Notes: a model not told the origin generated them from the sequence alone. Positions 42,014 to 51,726 are shown, numbered from the stretch's first letter. The stretch is DNA of 64,000 bases from Periplaneta americana (GCF_040183065.1 NW_027185566.1:744001-808000), one strand, 5' to 3'. Translations and numbers: made by a program.

Positions 42014-43101
42014 TTTAAATACTCAAAAAGAAGCGGATTGAGATCTCCATCCATTACTTTCTCTACATTTCCAATCTCCAACTGGGTTCTATTGTCTTTA
42101 ATCAGTTTGTAAGGATGAAAAACGTAAGAACGAATTTGACTCCCCCAAGCAATTTCTTTTTTATCTGCCTTGAGATATTCTAATTCTTGCTCTTTTTGTT
42201 CCTGATAGTAAGTATAAAGTTTGGATTGAAGGATTTTCATAGCCATATCTTTGTTTTTATGCTGAGAGCGTTCTTGTTGACAGCTCACGGTAATTCCAGT
42301 AGGAAGATGCACAATCCGAATTGCCGATTCCGTTTTGTTCACATGCTGTCCACCCGCCCCACTGGCTCGAAAAGTGTCAATACGTAGATCACTTGGAAGA
42401 ATTTGAATATCTAAGTCTTCGGTAATTTCTGGGTAAACTGAAACAGAAGCGAAAGAAGTATGGCGTTTTTTATTGGTATCAAAAGGAGAAATCCGCACCA
42501 ATCTATGAACTCCCTGTTCCCCTTTCAAGTACCCATAAGCCAAATCACCACGAATAAATAGAGTAATACTTTTAATTCCCGCTTCATCCCCTGCCAGTTC
42601 ATCCAGAATTTCTACACCAAAATCTTTACTCTCTGCCCACCTCATATACATACGAGCTAACATGGCTACCCAATCGTTGGATTCTGTTCCACCCGCTCCC
42701 GCATTGATGGAGAGATAACAAGCGGAATGATCAAACTGACCATTCAAAAGTAAATATAGCTCCCGCTGATCCAAATCTTGTTGTATCTTTTTGAGTTCTT
42801 GTTCTAAATCTTCTAAAAGGCTCTCATCTGGTTCCTGCTTCAAAAAAAACCAAAGTTCTTTAATATCTTGCACTTTTTGTGAAAGAATTTCAAAATCCGT
42901 AATTTCTTTAGTTAAATTGGAAAGCTCCTGATTTAAAATTCTGAGTTCTTCCGCATCCTTGTCCCAACTCTTTGTCATAACTTTTTGTTCCAACAAACGG
43001 AGTTTTTCTTTTAAGGCAGGAGTTTTGTCCATACTTTCCAATTTATCCCATTGCTTCAGAGTAGAATCCAAAAGATTGGCAATATCTTCTAAAATAGGCA
43101 T
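41992..43101 (-). CDS. prfB: Peptide chain release factor 2
   Basis: RF2 ends translation at UGA and UAA. The 369-residue protein has the SPF recognition motif in RISPFDTNKKRHTSFASV, and the catalytic GGQ in SGAGGQHVNKTES. The reading frame is continuous from MPILEDIANLL, without the programmed frameshift that controls prfB in many bacteria. It follows pepA by 19 bases. Confidence 0.96.
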   Translation of the reverse strand: MPILEDIANLLDSTLKQWDKLESMDKTPALKEKLRLLEQKVMTKSWDKDAEELRILNQELSNLTKEITDFEILSQKVQDIKELWFFLKQEPDESLLEDLEQELKKIQQDLDQRELYLLLNGQFDHSACYLSINAGAGGTESNDWVAMLARMYMRWAESKDFGVEILDELAGDEAGIKSITLFIRGDLAYGYLKGEQGVHRLVRISPFDTNKKRHTSFASVSVYPEITEDLDIQILPSDLRIDTFRASGAGGQHVNKTESAIRIVHLPTGITVSCQQERSQHKNKDMAMKILQSKLYTYYQEQKEQELEYLKADKKEIAWGSQIRSYVFHPYKLIKDNRTQLEIGNVEKVMDGDLNPLLFEYLKWQYTNK

Positions 43102-43120
43102 TGCCCAATCCTTGCTATCT

Positions 43121-44545
43121 TCATAACTCTAAAAAACGAGAACCTAAATAAAGAAGAAGAGCCTCTATGGGTCTTCCTGTTGCTCGTCCTGTACCATCTT
43201 TAGTGGGGTGGAAAACAGCTCCTGCAATATCCAAATGAACCCACGGTTGCTCTTGATCCACAAATTCATTTAAAAATAGAGCTGCATTAATAACAGCCCC
43301 TTCTCTAGTCCCTTGGTTTTGGAGATCTGCAATAGAAGATTTCAAATTACTTTTATAAGCTTCAAATAATGGCATCATCCAAGCATTTTCACAAGTTTTC
43401 TCCAAAGTAAACTGGGTATAACTTTCTGCATATCGTTTCCCTAATTTGTTGGAAAAGACGCCGTGGATATCATTTCCTAAGGCGGTGATAATTGCCCCTG
43501 TCAAAGTGGCAATATCAACTACTAAATCATACTTTTCTTCACTAGCTAGTATAAGAGCATCTGCTAAAATTAATCGTCCTTCGGCATCTGTATTGGTAAC
43601 TTCTACTGTCTTTCCATTACGATATGTTATCACATCTCCAGGTTTATAAGCCAACCCATTAATTAAGTTCTCAGTTAACGGGATATAAGCAACTACATCT
43701 ATAGGTAAACTCATTGTTGCAATGCCATAGACTACGGCAATTACGGCAGCCGCACCACCCATATCCGCCTTCATATTTTTCATAGATTCAGACGGTTTTA
43801 AAGAATAGCCTCCTGAATCATAGGTAATCCCCTTCCCTATTAAGCAGAGTTTTTTAGTGGCATCCTTCCCCTTATACTCCACTCTTACCATAACTGGTTC
43901 ATAAGAAGAAGCCCTCCCTACATGTAAAAGACCTTGCATATTTTCTTCTTTAAGTCTTTCTTTATCCCAAACCTCTACATTCATATTTTCAAAAGAGCTC
44001 AAATTTTTCTTGACATACTCTGCCATCCACAAGGGGTGACAAATATTAGGTGGAGTATCTACCAATTCTTTAGCAATATTTCTAGCCTGAGCCACAAGGT
44101 AGGCCGTTTGTACAATACTTTTTTTACTTGCATCAAAAGTCAATTTGGGTAAAACAGAATGTTGACTACTCTTGAGAGTATAACTGTATAAAGAAGAAGC
44201 CAAAAGTCCCTCGCTCAAAAAGAAGACCACTTCATTATCCAACTCTTCTTGAAAACTCACATAGATATGATCAAAGGCACGGGGCATGACCACATTTTCT
44301 ACAGCATGAGTACCCGAACGGTAAAGACCTAAAGGATTCGTTTTTTCTTTTTCGCCCAAGCCTATCCAAATATGAATTTCTCCACTTTCTTCCAAAGTAA
44401 TAAAAGAAGTCATATTATCGCCTTTAAAAACTTTTCTATCGATAAAGTCTTTGGGAATAATCTCTGAATCCATGTAACAAAAAATAAGCTTGATTTTATG
44501 TTTGTGTTCGTCTTGAGGCTCTACAAATATTTCAGATAATTCCAT
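43121..44545 (-). CDS. pepA: M17 leucyl aminopeptidase
   Basis: The 474-residue protein is a two-metal cytosolic aminopeptidase. It has GKGITYDSGGYSLKPSESM with a metal Lys/Asp, KADMGGAAAVIA, the signature NTDAEGRLILADAL and LTGAIITALG. Length and layout are typical. AAGGAG lies upstream of the ATG. It follows the tRNA-Met gene by 29 bases. Confidence 0.94.
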   Translation of the reverse strand: MELSEIFVEPQDEHKHKIKLIFCYMDSEIIPKDFIDRKVFKGDNMTSFITLEESGEIHIWIGLGEKEKTNPLGLYRSGTHAVENVVMPRAFDHIYVSFQEELDNEVVFFLSEGLLASSLYSYTLKSSQHSVLPKLTFDASKKSIVQTAYLVAQARNIAKELVDTPPNICHPLWMAEYVKKNLSSFENMNVEVWDKERLKEENMQGLLHVGRASSYEPVMVRVEYKGKDATKKLCLIGKGITYDSGGYSLKPSESMKNMKADMGGAAAVIAVVYGIATMSLPIDVVAYIPLTENLINGLAYKPGDVITYRNGKTVEVTNTDAEGRLILADALILASEEKYDLVVDIATLTGAIITALGNDIHGVFSNKLGKRYAESYTQFTLEKTCENAWMMPLFEAYKSNLKSSIADLQNQGTREGAVINAALFLNEFVDQEQPWVHLDIAGAVFHPTKDGTGRATGRPIEALLLYLGSRFLEL

Positions 44546-44574
44546 AGACTACTCCTTTTTTAAACAACATAGAG

Positions 44575-44648
44575 TAGCGATGCAGGGACTTGAACCCCGG
44601 ACAACACGGATATGAGCCGTGTGCTCTAACCACCTGAGCTACATCGCC
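44575..44648 (-). tRNA. tRNA-Met (elongator type, anticodon CAT)
   Basis: The 74-base gene folds with acceptor GGCGATG/CATCGCT, D arm, anticodon stem CACGG/CCGTG with loop CTCATAT, and T arm CGGGGTTCAAGTCCCTG. The paired acceptor end and lack of three G-C pairs in the anticodon stem fit the elongator rather than the initiator. tRNA-Ile2 (CAT, modified) is a less likely alternative. CCA is not encoded. Confidence 0.9.
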
Positions 44649-44658
44649 CCAAAAAAAG

Positions 44659-44731
44659 TAGCGGGAGCAGGACTCGAACCTACAGTCTCCGGGTTATGAG
44701 CCCGACGAGATACCACTTTCTCTATCCCGCG
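44659..44731 (-). tRNA. Initiator tRNA-fMet (anticodon CAT)
   Basis: The 73-base gene has the anticodon stem ending GGG/CCC around CTCATAA and an unpaired first position (C1 opposite U72), both features of bacterial initiator tRNA. It lies 10 bases before tRNA-Met. CCA is not encoded. Confidence 0.93.
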
Positions 44732-44762
44732 TCAAGTGCTAGTAAGATAAATAGCAATATTA

Positions 44763-44791
44763 AAGTTAACATTTTTTTTATATAAAGTCAA
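44763..44791 (-). promoter_or_regulatory. Promoter for the tRNA-Met pair and pepA
   Basis: On the minus strand TTGACT (44791-44786) and TAACTT (44768-44763) are 17 bases apart, about 31 bases before the fMet 5' end. Confidence 0.5.
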
Positions 44792-44859
44792 TTTTTATTT
44801 ATATATACCTCCAAAATTTCGTTAATTTTATAGTATGTTTAAACCTTGTAGGAAATAAA

Positions 44860-46071
44860 ATGTTTCAGCTTATCATCCAGTTATTTGTAAAAGATTATAA
44901 AAATACCCAATCGGCATATGTACAGTTAGCTTACATTCGTGTAGTCTCTTGGATCTCCATTATTATCAACACAGGATTTAGTATTTTAAAAGTATCGGTA
45001 GGTTGGATTTACGGTACAATGGCATTAATGAGCGATGGACTAGATTCTTTGACCAATGTACTCTCTTCATTTATTCTGATTTTATCTTACCAGTTTTTAT
45101 CACGAAAGGAAACACTAGAACATCCTTTTGGCTCTGGAAGAGTTACCTACATTGCCAATTTTGTTATTGCGCTCCTTTTGGCTCTTACAGGACTCGAAAT
45201 GATCATACTCTCGTTAAAACATCTTTTTTTAACAGATAAAATTCCCACATTCAACTCTGTTGTTTTATGGATTGTGTTTGTCTCCTTTATTGTCAACGAA
45301 TGGACCGCTCAATTTTGTTTTTTTGTCGCCAAAAAAATTGATTCCGCCGTGATGCACACCGAAGGTCTCCATAGACGGTGGGATAACTTACTTTCTTTGA
45401 CAGTTGTTGTTGCTTGGTTGGCATCTTTGTATGGTTTATTGTGGGTAGATGGTTGTATTGGTATTCTTTTTGGTTTGATTATCCTAAAATCTTCTTATTC
45501 CATTGCCAAAGAAAATGTTCGGGAACTTTTAGGAACGAGTCCTCCTCCCGAAATGATAGAACAAATTGAAAAACTAGGGCAAACTGTTCCTGGGGTTATT
45601 AATATACACGAAATTGTGGTACATAACTACGGACAACGGCTCATGGCATCCATGCATGTAGAAATAGATGAAAACCTCAATTTAAAAGAAGCTCATCTCA
45701 TTTGTGATCAAGTAGAAGATCTTCTACAGGAAAAGCTTCATATTTATGCCACCACTCATGCCGACCCATTTAATACAAGAGATCCTATAACCAAAACTCT
45801 CATTAAAAACAGAAATTTACTCTTAGAAGATGAATATTTAAGCTCCTTTATTGTAGAAATCGATCACATTTATGTGGGAAAAGACCATAAAAACCCACAG
45901 CTTCCATTTGTATCGTTCGATCTTTTTTTAAGACGTCCTATTGACAAAAATGAGGAAGAAAATATTCACAAGATTTTGTACCCCAAAGTTAAAGAGTTAA
46001 TTCACCAAGACTTGAGATTAAAAATTAGACCCAGACCTTTATTTGGGACAAAAACAAAGTATCGTTTTTAA
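44860..46071 (+). CDS. Cation diffusion facilitator (CDF) transporter
   Basis: The 403-residue protein has about six membrane helices and a long cytoplasmic C-terminal part. The second helix carries SDGLDSLTN and the fifth TEGLHRRWDN, the places of the CDF metal site. In the YiiP alignment I infer, one site Asp is Asn here, so the metal may differ from zinc (Mn or Fe are possible). The C-terminal domain (VINIHEIVVHNYGQRLMASMHVEID) is the usual CDF dimer domain, with an extra 110 residues after it. AGGAAA precedes the ATG. Confidence 0.88.
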   Translation: MFQLIIQLFVKDYKNTQSAYVQLAYIRVVSWISIIINTGFSILKVSVGWIYGTMALMSDGLDSLTNVLSSFILILSYQFLSRKETLEHPFGSGRVTYIANFVIALLLALTGLEMIILSLKHLFLTDKIPTFNSVVLWIVFVSFIVNEWTAQFCFFVAKKIDSAVMHTEGLHRRWDNLLSLTVVVAWLASLYGLLWVDGCIGILFGLIILKSSYSIAKENVRELLGTSPPPEMIEQIEKLGQTVPGVINIHEIVVHNYGQRLMASMHVEIDENLNLKEAHLICDQVEDLLQEKLHIYATTHADPFNTRDPITKTLIKNRNLLLEDEYLSSFIVEIDHIYVGKDHKNPQLPFVSFDLFLRRPIDKNEEENIHKILYPKVKELIHQDLRLKIRPRPLFGTKTKYRF

Positions 46072-46140
46072 TTGGAAATAAGATATTTTCAAAAATTGTT
46101 CTTACACCATGTTTTGAGTATTTTTGTACGGAGGCAAATT

Positions 46141-46788
46141 ATGTTTACCGGAATTATTGAAGAAATAGGCAGTATTTTAGTAAAAAAACAGCATATCAAA
46201 AGTGTTCAATGGGCTGTTAAAGCCACTCCAGATTTTATGCAGGACATAAAAATAGGAGATAGTATTAGTGTTGCCGGAGTTTGTCAGACAGTAACGGATC
46301 TAAGTGCAAATTCTTTTTCATTTTACAGCTCTCCTACAACTGTTCAAAAAACTAATTTACTCCGTTTATCCGTACAAAGCCCTGTTAATTTAGAAAAAGC
46401 TCTTGCTATAGGACAAAGACTGGGAGGGCACTTTGTTTATGGACATGTAGAGGGATTGGGGCAAATTGTTCAAATTGATAAAGAACAAGAGACTATCCGT
46501 CTTAAAATTCAAATTCCTAAAGAACTTAAGCTTTTAATAGTACAAACAGGTTCTATTACCGTAGATGGTGTTAGCTTGACCGTATCGGACTATTTTTTTC
46601 CTCATATAACACTTCAGATTATACCCCACACTTGGCAACATACCACTTTATCTTTACTTCAAATAGGCTCCTTGGTCAACTTAGAAACAGACCCATTGGC
46701 CAAGTATATTCTTCAAATGGTTCAAGAGCAAAATCAAAACCCCAACAGTTTGCAAGAGGCTTTATTAAAAAATGGATTTATAAAATAA
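46141..46788 (+). CDS. ribE: Riboflavin synthase
   Basis: The enzyme dismutates two lumazines to riboflavin. The 215-residue protein starts MFTGIIEEIG and has two lumazine-binding repeats, each with a (GD)SISVxGVCxTV-like or SITVDGVSLTV segment and GGHFVYGHVEG. GGAGG lies before ATG 46141, excluding the longer frame. ribBA is at 55733-56926; no FMN riboswitch is seen. Confidence 0.95.
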   Translation: MFTGIIEEIGSILVKKQHIKSVQWAVKATPDFMQDIKIGDSISVAGVCQTVTDLSANSFSFYSSPTTVQKTNLLRLSVQSPVNLEKALAIGQRLGGHFVYGHVEGLGQIVQIDKEQETIRLKIQIPKELKLLIVQTGSITVDGVSLTVSDYFFPHITLQIIPHTWQHTTLSLLQIGSLVNLETDPLAKYILQMVQEQNQNPNSLQEALLKNGFIK

Positions 46789-46789
46789 T

Positions 46790-46818
46790 TTGACTTTTTG
46801 TGCTATCTTAGCTATATT
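46790..46818 (+). promoter_or_regulatory. Promoter for nusA-infB
   Basis: TTGACT at 46790-46795 and TATATT at 46813-46818 are 17 bases apart, directly after the ribE stop and 93 bases before the nusA start. Confidence 0.7.
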
Positions 46819-46911
46819 TAGTCACAGCTCTTTTCCTTTCTCCATTGTCTTAAAGAAGGGAACACACACTAGAAAAAATCCAAACACTTATCGTTTTAAA
46901 AAGGAGGAAAT

Positions 46912-48465
46912 GTGAAATTAGCAGAGAGCCTAAGAGATATTGTAGAATCCAAAGGGGTTCCCGAAGAACTCGTTATAGAAGCCGTAAGAGAGTCTTTTTC
47001 ACAAGCTTATCAAGAAATTTTTGGTGCCCAAGAAGTAGAAATAGATTTAGATCTTTCCAAAAATCTCTTTCAAGTTTTTATCCCCAAAGAAGTAGTCAAA
47101 CGGGTCAGAGATCCAAGAACGCAAGTTAATCAAAAACAAGCTGCCGAAATATTAAAAGTAGACAAAATTGATGACGATGTTACCAGCATCAATGCCCCTC
47201 ACAATCCTGGAGAAGATTTTAGCTCCGCAGAGATTATGCATATTAGCGAAAATATTTTATACAAACTCCGAGAATTTGAAAAAAACTCTCTTCGTTATGA
47301 ATTTATTAAAAAACGAGGTGAGCTGATCTCTGGGACTATTGTTAAAATTGACGATGAAGGTAATATTTTTGTAGATATACAAAAAACCATCGCTCGTTTA
47401 CCTTTAATGGAACAATCCCCACTGGAGCATTATGAACAAGGAGATACAATTAAAGCGGTTGTTCATTCTGTACAGACTTTAGAGCGAGAACATGGTAAGG
47501 GGCGTCGGTTTGAAGTTCTACTTTCTAGAAAAAGCCCCAACTTAATCCGTGAACTCATGAAAATAGAAATTCCAGATATTGCCGACGGGACGGTAGAAAT
47601 CAAAAATATTGCTCGTTCCGTAGGCTATAAAACAAAAATACTGGTAGATACCAACCAAACCAATATTGACCCCGTAGCACTTTGTATTGGTCCACATGGT
47701 ATTAGAATTACCAGTGTAATTAAGGAAATTGGTGGAGAAAAGATCGATGTTATCCGTTTTTCTTCCGACATTAAGGAGTTGATTAAATTTGGGTTAACCC
47801 CAGCTAAAGTGGATCGTGTAATTATTACAGATGAAGAGAATAAACAAGCTTATGCTGTCGTTCCTCAAGATCAGCTCCCCTACGCTTTTGGAAAACAGAA
47901 GCAAAATGTAATTTTGGTCTCTAAGCTTTCTGGATACAGAATTCAGGTAACTACAGATGGAGAAATTAACCAAAATAATATTCAAGGTATTGAAGTACAA
48001 GGATTGGGTGGAATGTTTGGAACAACACTCTCTGCTTTAGGGTTAGGCACAGAAATAATAGACAAACTTCACGAGTCAGATATTTTCTCTATTGAACAAT
48101 TGGTAGAAGTCCATATGCAAAATAGATACAATGAAATAGAAACACTCACCGTAGAAGAAATTCAAGATATTCAACAGGCAATTCAAGATAATGTCAATAT
48201 TCAAGACAATCATGATACAGAAGAATATGAATATAAGAGAGAAACTTTTGACGATGATGAAGAAGACGAAGGAACGCCCTTGAGTATGTTACCAGGTTTG
48301 AGTGCAGAGCAAATAGAAATTTTAGTGGCTTATGGGGTAACTTCTATTGAAGAACTGGTCACTCTCCATCATGAAGAAAGATTGTCCGAAATTTCTGGAC
48401 TCAATACAGATGATATCACCAATATAAAAGAAATTATCTTAGAAAATATCGAAATAGAGGAGTAA
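46912..48465 (+). CDS. nusA: Transcription factor NusA
   Basis: NusA binds RNA polymerase and controls pausing, termination and antitermination. The 517-residue protein has the polymerase-binding N-terminal domain, an S1 domain (ISGTIVKIDDEGNIFVDI) and two KH domains (IARSVGYKTKILV, CIGPHGIRITSVIKEI). Two C-terminal HhH-type repeats follow (LGTEIIDKLHESDIFSIEQL and LSAEQIEILVAYGVTSIEEL). GTG at 46912 follows AAGGAGG. rimP is not upstream. Confidence 0.95.
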   Translation: MKLAESLRDIVESKGVPEELVIEAVRESFSQAYQEIFGAQEVEIDLDLSKNLFQVFIPKEVVKRVRDPRTQVNQKQAAEILKVDKIDDDVTSINAPHNPGEDFSSAEIMHISENILYKLREFEKNSLRYEFIKKRGELISGTIVKIDDEGNIFVDIQKTIARLPLMEQSPLEHYEQGDTIKAVVHSVQTLEREHGKGRRFEVLLSRKSPNLIRELMKIEIPDIADGTVEIKNIARSVGYKTKILVDTNQTNIDPVALCIGPHGIRITSVIKEIGGEKIDVIRFSSDIKELIKFGLTPAKVDRVIITDEENKQAYAVVPQDQLPYAFGKQKQNVILVSKLSGYRIQVTTDGEINQNNIQGIEVQGLGGMFGTTLSALGLGTEIIDKLHESDIFSIEQLVEVHMQNRYNEIETLTVEEIQDIQQAIQDNVNIQDNHDTEEYEYKRETFDDDEEDEGTPLSMLPGLSAEQIEILVAYGVTSIEELVTLHHEERLSEISGLNTDDITNIKEIILENIEIEE

Positions 48466-48474
48466 AAAACAACT

Positions 48475-51090
48475 GTGTCGGAAAATAAAAAAAAGATCCC
48501 TATAAAAATTAAACTCAAATCTACTTCTGGAGATTCGAGTGCTTTATCTTCTGGTTCTGAACAATCCAAAGGGGAAACGGAAAAACCGAAGTATAAAGTT
48601 GATGTAAAATCTCCACATGCGGAACATGTAGGTCATGAACACGGGAATCGTAGTAGTAGCTTGGGACAAAATACTGGCGGAAACCGTAACTATCAAGGAA
48701 ACAGACCTTATCAGGGGAATAACTCAGGACAAAATACTGGTGGAAATCGTAATTATCAAGGAAATAGACCTTATCAGGGAAATAACTCAGGACAAAATAC
48801 CGGTGGAAATCGTAATTATCAAGGGAACAGACCTTATCAGGGGAATAATTCAGATCAAAACACCGGCGGAAACCGTAATTATCAAGGAAACAGACCTTAT
48901 CAGGGGAATAACTCAGGACAAAATACCGGTGGAAATCGTAATTATCAAGGAAGCAGACCTTATCAGGGCAATAACTCAGGACAAATCGGCGGAAACCGTA
49001 ATTATCAAGGAAACAGACCTTATCAGGGAAATAACTCAGGACAAAATACCGGCGGAAACCGTAATTATCAAGGAAATAACCCCACACAAAGACCTACCAG
49101 TGGTTTTCAAAGAACTCCACAAAAAGATTCTCCCGTACCAGAAAATACAAAAAAAGATTTTCTTTCCGTAAGTAACAAACAGAGAACTGTCAAGTCTGAT
49201 TTTAAAAAGAAAAAAGATTTTGCTTCCTCTTATGTGGATAAAGAAGTCAATTTTGAACTTCACCATCGTAAAAAGAAATCGTCTGCTGCAGCTATTCCCT
49301 CTGAAATTGATATTTATGATACCATTTTAGTGAGTGAATTAGCCGCAAAAATGAATCTGAAAGCCAGTGATTTAATTGCTAAGCTCTTAGGATTAGGTTA
49401 TATTGCCACTATTAATGATGCCCTAGATGCAGAGACTGCCGAAATCATTGCATCAGAATATGGCTGTAAAGTAAATATTAAATCTTATCAGGAAGAGTTG
49501 AACGAAATTATAGAAACCCTCTCTTCTTCACAACAACAAAGTACCTCGCGTCCTCCTGTAGTAACTATTATGGGACATGTGGATCATGGAAAAACAACCT
49601 TACTTGACTATATTAGAAAAGCCCATGTCGCTTCCAGTGAAGCTGGTGGAATTACTCAACATATTGGGGCTTACCAAATTGAACATAATGGACAGATGAT
49701 CACATTTATTGATACCCCAGGTCACGAAGCTTTTACAGCCATGCGATCTCGTGGAGCCTCCATTACTGATATTGTCATATTAGTAGTAGCAGCGGATGAT
49801 GGAATTATGCCTCAGACAATAGAAGCACTAAATCATGCCAAGGCAGCAAAAGTGCCTACTATTGTTGCAATCAACAAAATTGACAAAGAAGAAAAAAATA
49901 TAGAAGCTATAAAAAGCCAGTTGAGTGAACATGGCTTACTCCCCGAGGATTGGGGGGGAGATACCATGTTTATTGGGGTTTCCGCCTTAAAAGGAACAGG
50001 AGTTCCAGAATTGTTAGATGCAGTACTACTTAATGCAGAACTCAAAGAGTATCAAGCCAATCCAGAAACTCTTGCTAAAGGTGTCATTTTAGAATCCAAA
50101 ATGGATAAAAGCAGAGGGTCTATAGCTACGGTGATTGTTCAAGATGGAACTTTAAAAAAAGGGGATATTTTTGTCACAGGTACGGCTATTAGTAGAGTAA
50201 GAGCTATGTTTGATCATACGGGTCAAGAAGTCGCCCAAGCTCTTCCCAGCACTCCTATAGAAGTATTAGGGTTTGAAGATGTACCAGAAGCAGGGGATAT
50301 GCTTTATGTAACCCCCTCTGAAAAAGTTGCAAAATCTATTGTGGATAAAAAGAAAGCCATTTGGATTGCAGAACATGCCAAAAAAATCACAAAAACCGAT
50401 AATACTCTAGACGACCTGTTCTTAAAAATTCAAGAACAGGGTAAGGTAGACTTCAATGTAATTGTCAAAGCTGATGTACAAGGAACCGTGGAAGCGATCA
50501 AAGGGATGTTAGAAAAACTAGCTTCTCAAATTCAAGAAGTTAATTTGAAAGTTATTCACGCCGCTGTTGGAGCCATTACCGAAAATGATATTCTACTCGC
50601 TTCTACATCGGGTGCCTTGGTAGTTGGTTTTAACGTACGAGTCAACAATGATAAGACCAATCGTTTAGCCAAAGAAAAAGGGATAGAAATCAGACGATAT
50701 AGTATTATCTACGAAATTAGTAACGATATTAAAGATGCTATTGAAGGGATACTACAACCAGAACAGAATGAAAAAATTATTGGCGAAGCGGTAGTACGGC
50801 AAGTTTTTAAAATTCCTAAAGTTGGTTTAATCGCTGGATCTTATGTTACTGAAGGTACGATTAAAATAAACTCACAAGTTCGTGTTATCAGAGATGGGGT
50901 AGTAGAATTTACCGGTAAAATTATCACCCTGAAAAGATTTAAAGAAGATATTAAAGAAGCTACAAAGGGCTTTGAATGTGGTATAGAAATAGCTAACTTT
51001 AAATCCATAAAAGAAGGAGATATTCTTGAATGTTTTGAGATAGAACAAGTCTCCAAAAAATTAGAACTGATAGATTTACCCAAGGAATAA
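48475..51090 (+). CDS. infB: Translation initiation factor IF-2 with repeat-rich N-terminus
   Basis: IF-2 is the GTPase that brings initiator tRNA to the ribosome. The 871-residue protein starts at GTG and has a Gly/Asn/Gln-rich N-terminal region. This contains about six 21-residue repeats (GQNTGGNRNYQGNRPYQGNN units) at residues about 64-200. The conserved G domain follows (GHVDHGKTTLLDYI, IDTPGHEAFTAMRSRGA, AINKID), then domains II, III and IV. The repeat linker replaces the Ala/Glu-rich one of most IF-2 proteins. Confidence 0.96.
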   Translation: MSENKKKIPIKIKLKSTSGDSSALSSGSEQSKGETEKPKYKVDVKSPHAEHVGHEHGNRSSSLGQNTGGNRNYQGNRPYQGNNSGQNTGGNRNYQGNRPYQGNNSGQNTGGNRNYQGNRPYQGNNSDQNTGGNRNYQGNRPYQGNNSGQNTGGNRNYQGSRPYQGNNSGQIGGNRNYQGNRPYQGNNSGQNTGGNRNYQGNNPTQRPTSGFQRTPQKDSPVPENTKKDFLSVSNKQRTVKSDFKKKKDFASSYVDKEVNFELHHRKKKSSAAAIPSEIDIYDTILVSELAAKMNLKASDLIAKLLGLGYIATINDALDAETAEIIASEYGCKVNIKSYQEELNEIIETLSSSQQQSTSRPPVVTIMGHVDHGKTTLLDYIRKAHVASSEAGGITQHIGAYQIEHNGQMITFIDTPGHEAFTAMRSRGASITDIVILVVAADDGIMPQTIEALNHAKAAKVPTIVAINKIDKEEKNIEAIKSQLSEHGLLPEDWGGDTMFIGVSALKGTGVPELLDAVLLNAELKEYQANPETLAKGVILESKMDKSRGSIATVIVQDGTLKKGDIFVTGTAISRVRAMFDHTGQEVAQALPSTPIEVLGFEDVPEAGDMLYVTPSEKVAKSIVDKKKAIWIAEHAKKITKTDNTLDDLFLKIQEQGKVDFNVIVKADVQGTVEAIKGMLEKLASQIQEVNLKVIHAAVGAITENDILLASTSGALVVGFNVRVNNDKTNRLAKEKGIEIRRYSIIYEISNDIKDAIEGILQPEQNEKIIGEAVVRQVFKIPKVGLIAGSYVTEGTIKINSQVRVIRDGVVEFTGKIITLKRFKEDIKEATKGFECGIEIANFKSIKEGDILECFEIEQVSKKLELIDLPKE
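48664..49080 (+). repeat. Tandem 63-base repeat inside infB
   Basis: Six units, five of 63 bases and one shortened by one codon (missing Asn/Thr), plus a partial seventh unit, encode the GQNTGGNRNYQGNRPYQGNN motif. Units vary slightly (for example Asp for Gly and Ser for Asn), mostly at synonymous positions. The array is in frame, so unit loss or gain keeps IF-2 readable. Confidence 0.9.
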
Positions 51091-51105
51091 AGAGTTGTAA
51101 GATAT

Positions 51106-51726
51106 ATGGAAGCTGGTTTTTCATTTACTATTCTCGCCTATTTAGGAATAGCTTTTGCCGCCATGAGCGGTGCTCTTATTGCTATTGAAAATGAACTGGA
51201 TGCCGTAGGGATGGTAACTTTGGCGACCGTTACAGGTTTAGGGGGTGGAATCATTCGAGATATATTCTTGGGTGATCTTCCCCCAGCTTCTATTATTAAC
51301 TATGATTATCTGGTGATTTGTGCCGTTTCAGCATCTGTTACTCTATTTTATTATAGAGCCATAAAAAAACTAGAAATTCTCATTGTTATTGTGGATGCTA
51401 TGAGTTTGGGCTTATTTTTAGTTTATGGGTTAGAAAAAGCCGTAGCTTATCATATGAATACTCTTGCCGTTATTTTAATGGGAATTTTTACCTCCACTTT
51501 TGGAGGAGTTTTACGAGATATTCTGATCAACCGCCTCCCATATATTTTCAGAACAGAAATCTATTTGGTCAATGCCTTAATTGGAGCCATATTATTCGTT
51601 TTCATTCAAGGTTATTTTCCTAACTGGGTAGTGGATATTGTGGTGAGTGCTGTTGTTATTATTTTGAGATTTATTACTTACTTTAATAAATGGCGGTTTC
51701 CCATCGCAAAAGAATATAGATTTTAA
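51106..51726 (+). CDS. TRIC/YadS-type (UPF0126) membrane protein
   Basis: The 206-residue protein has about seven hydrophobic segments and the two inverted-repeat signatures GLGGGIIRDIFLGDLPP and TFGGVLRDILINRLP. Prokaryotic TRIC channels of this type conduct cations; other members have been linked to glycine uptake. It starts 16 bases after infB. Confidence 0.88.
   Translation: MEAGFSFTILAYLGIAFAAMSGALIAIENELDAVGMVTLATVTGLGGGIIRDIFLGDLPPASIINYDYLVICAVSASVTLFYYRAIKKLEILIVIVDAMSLGLFLVYGLEKAVAYHMNTLAVILMGIFTSTFGGVLRDILINRLPYIFRTEIYLVNALIGAILFVFIQGYFPNWVVDIVVSAVVIILRFITYFNKWRFPIAKEYRF

Noticed and set aside
48664-49080. CRISPR array
   Set aside because: The repeats are direct, contiguous, in frame and without unique spacers; they code for the IF-2 linker.
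48521-49171. Long alternative-frame and antisense ORFs across infB
   Set aside because: They are created by the 63-base repeat and have no ribosome site or recognisable product; they are shadows of IF-2.
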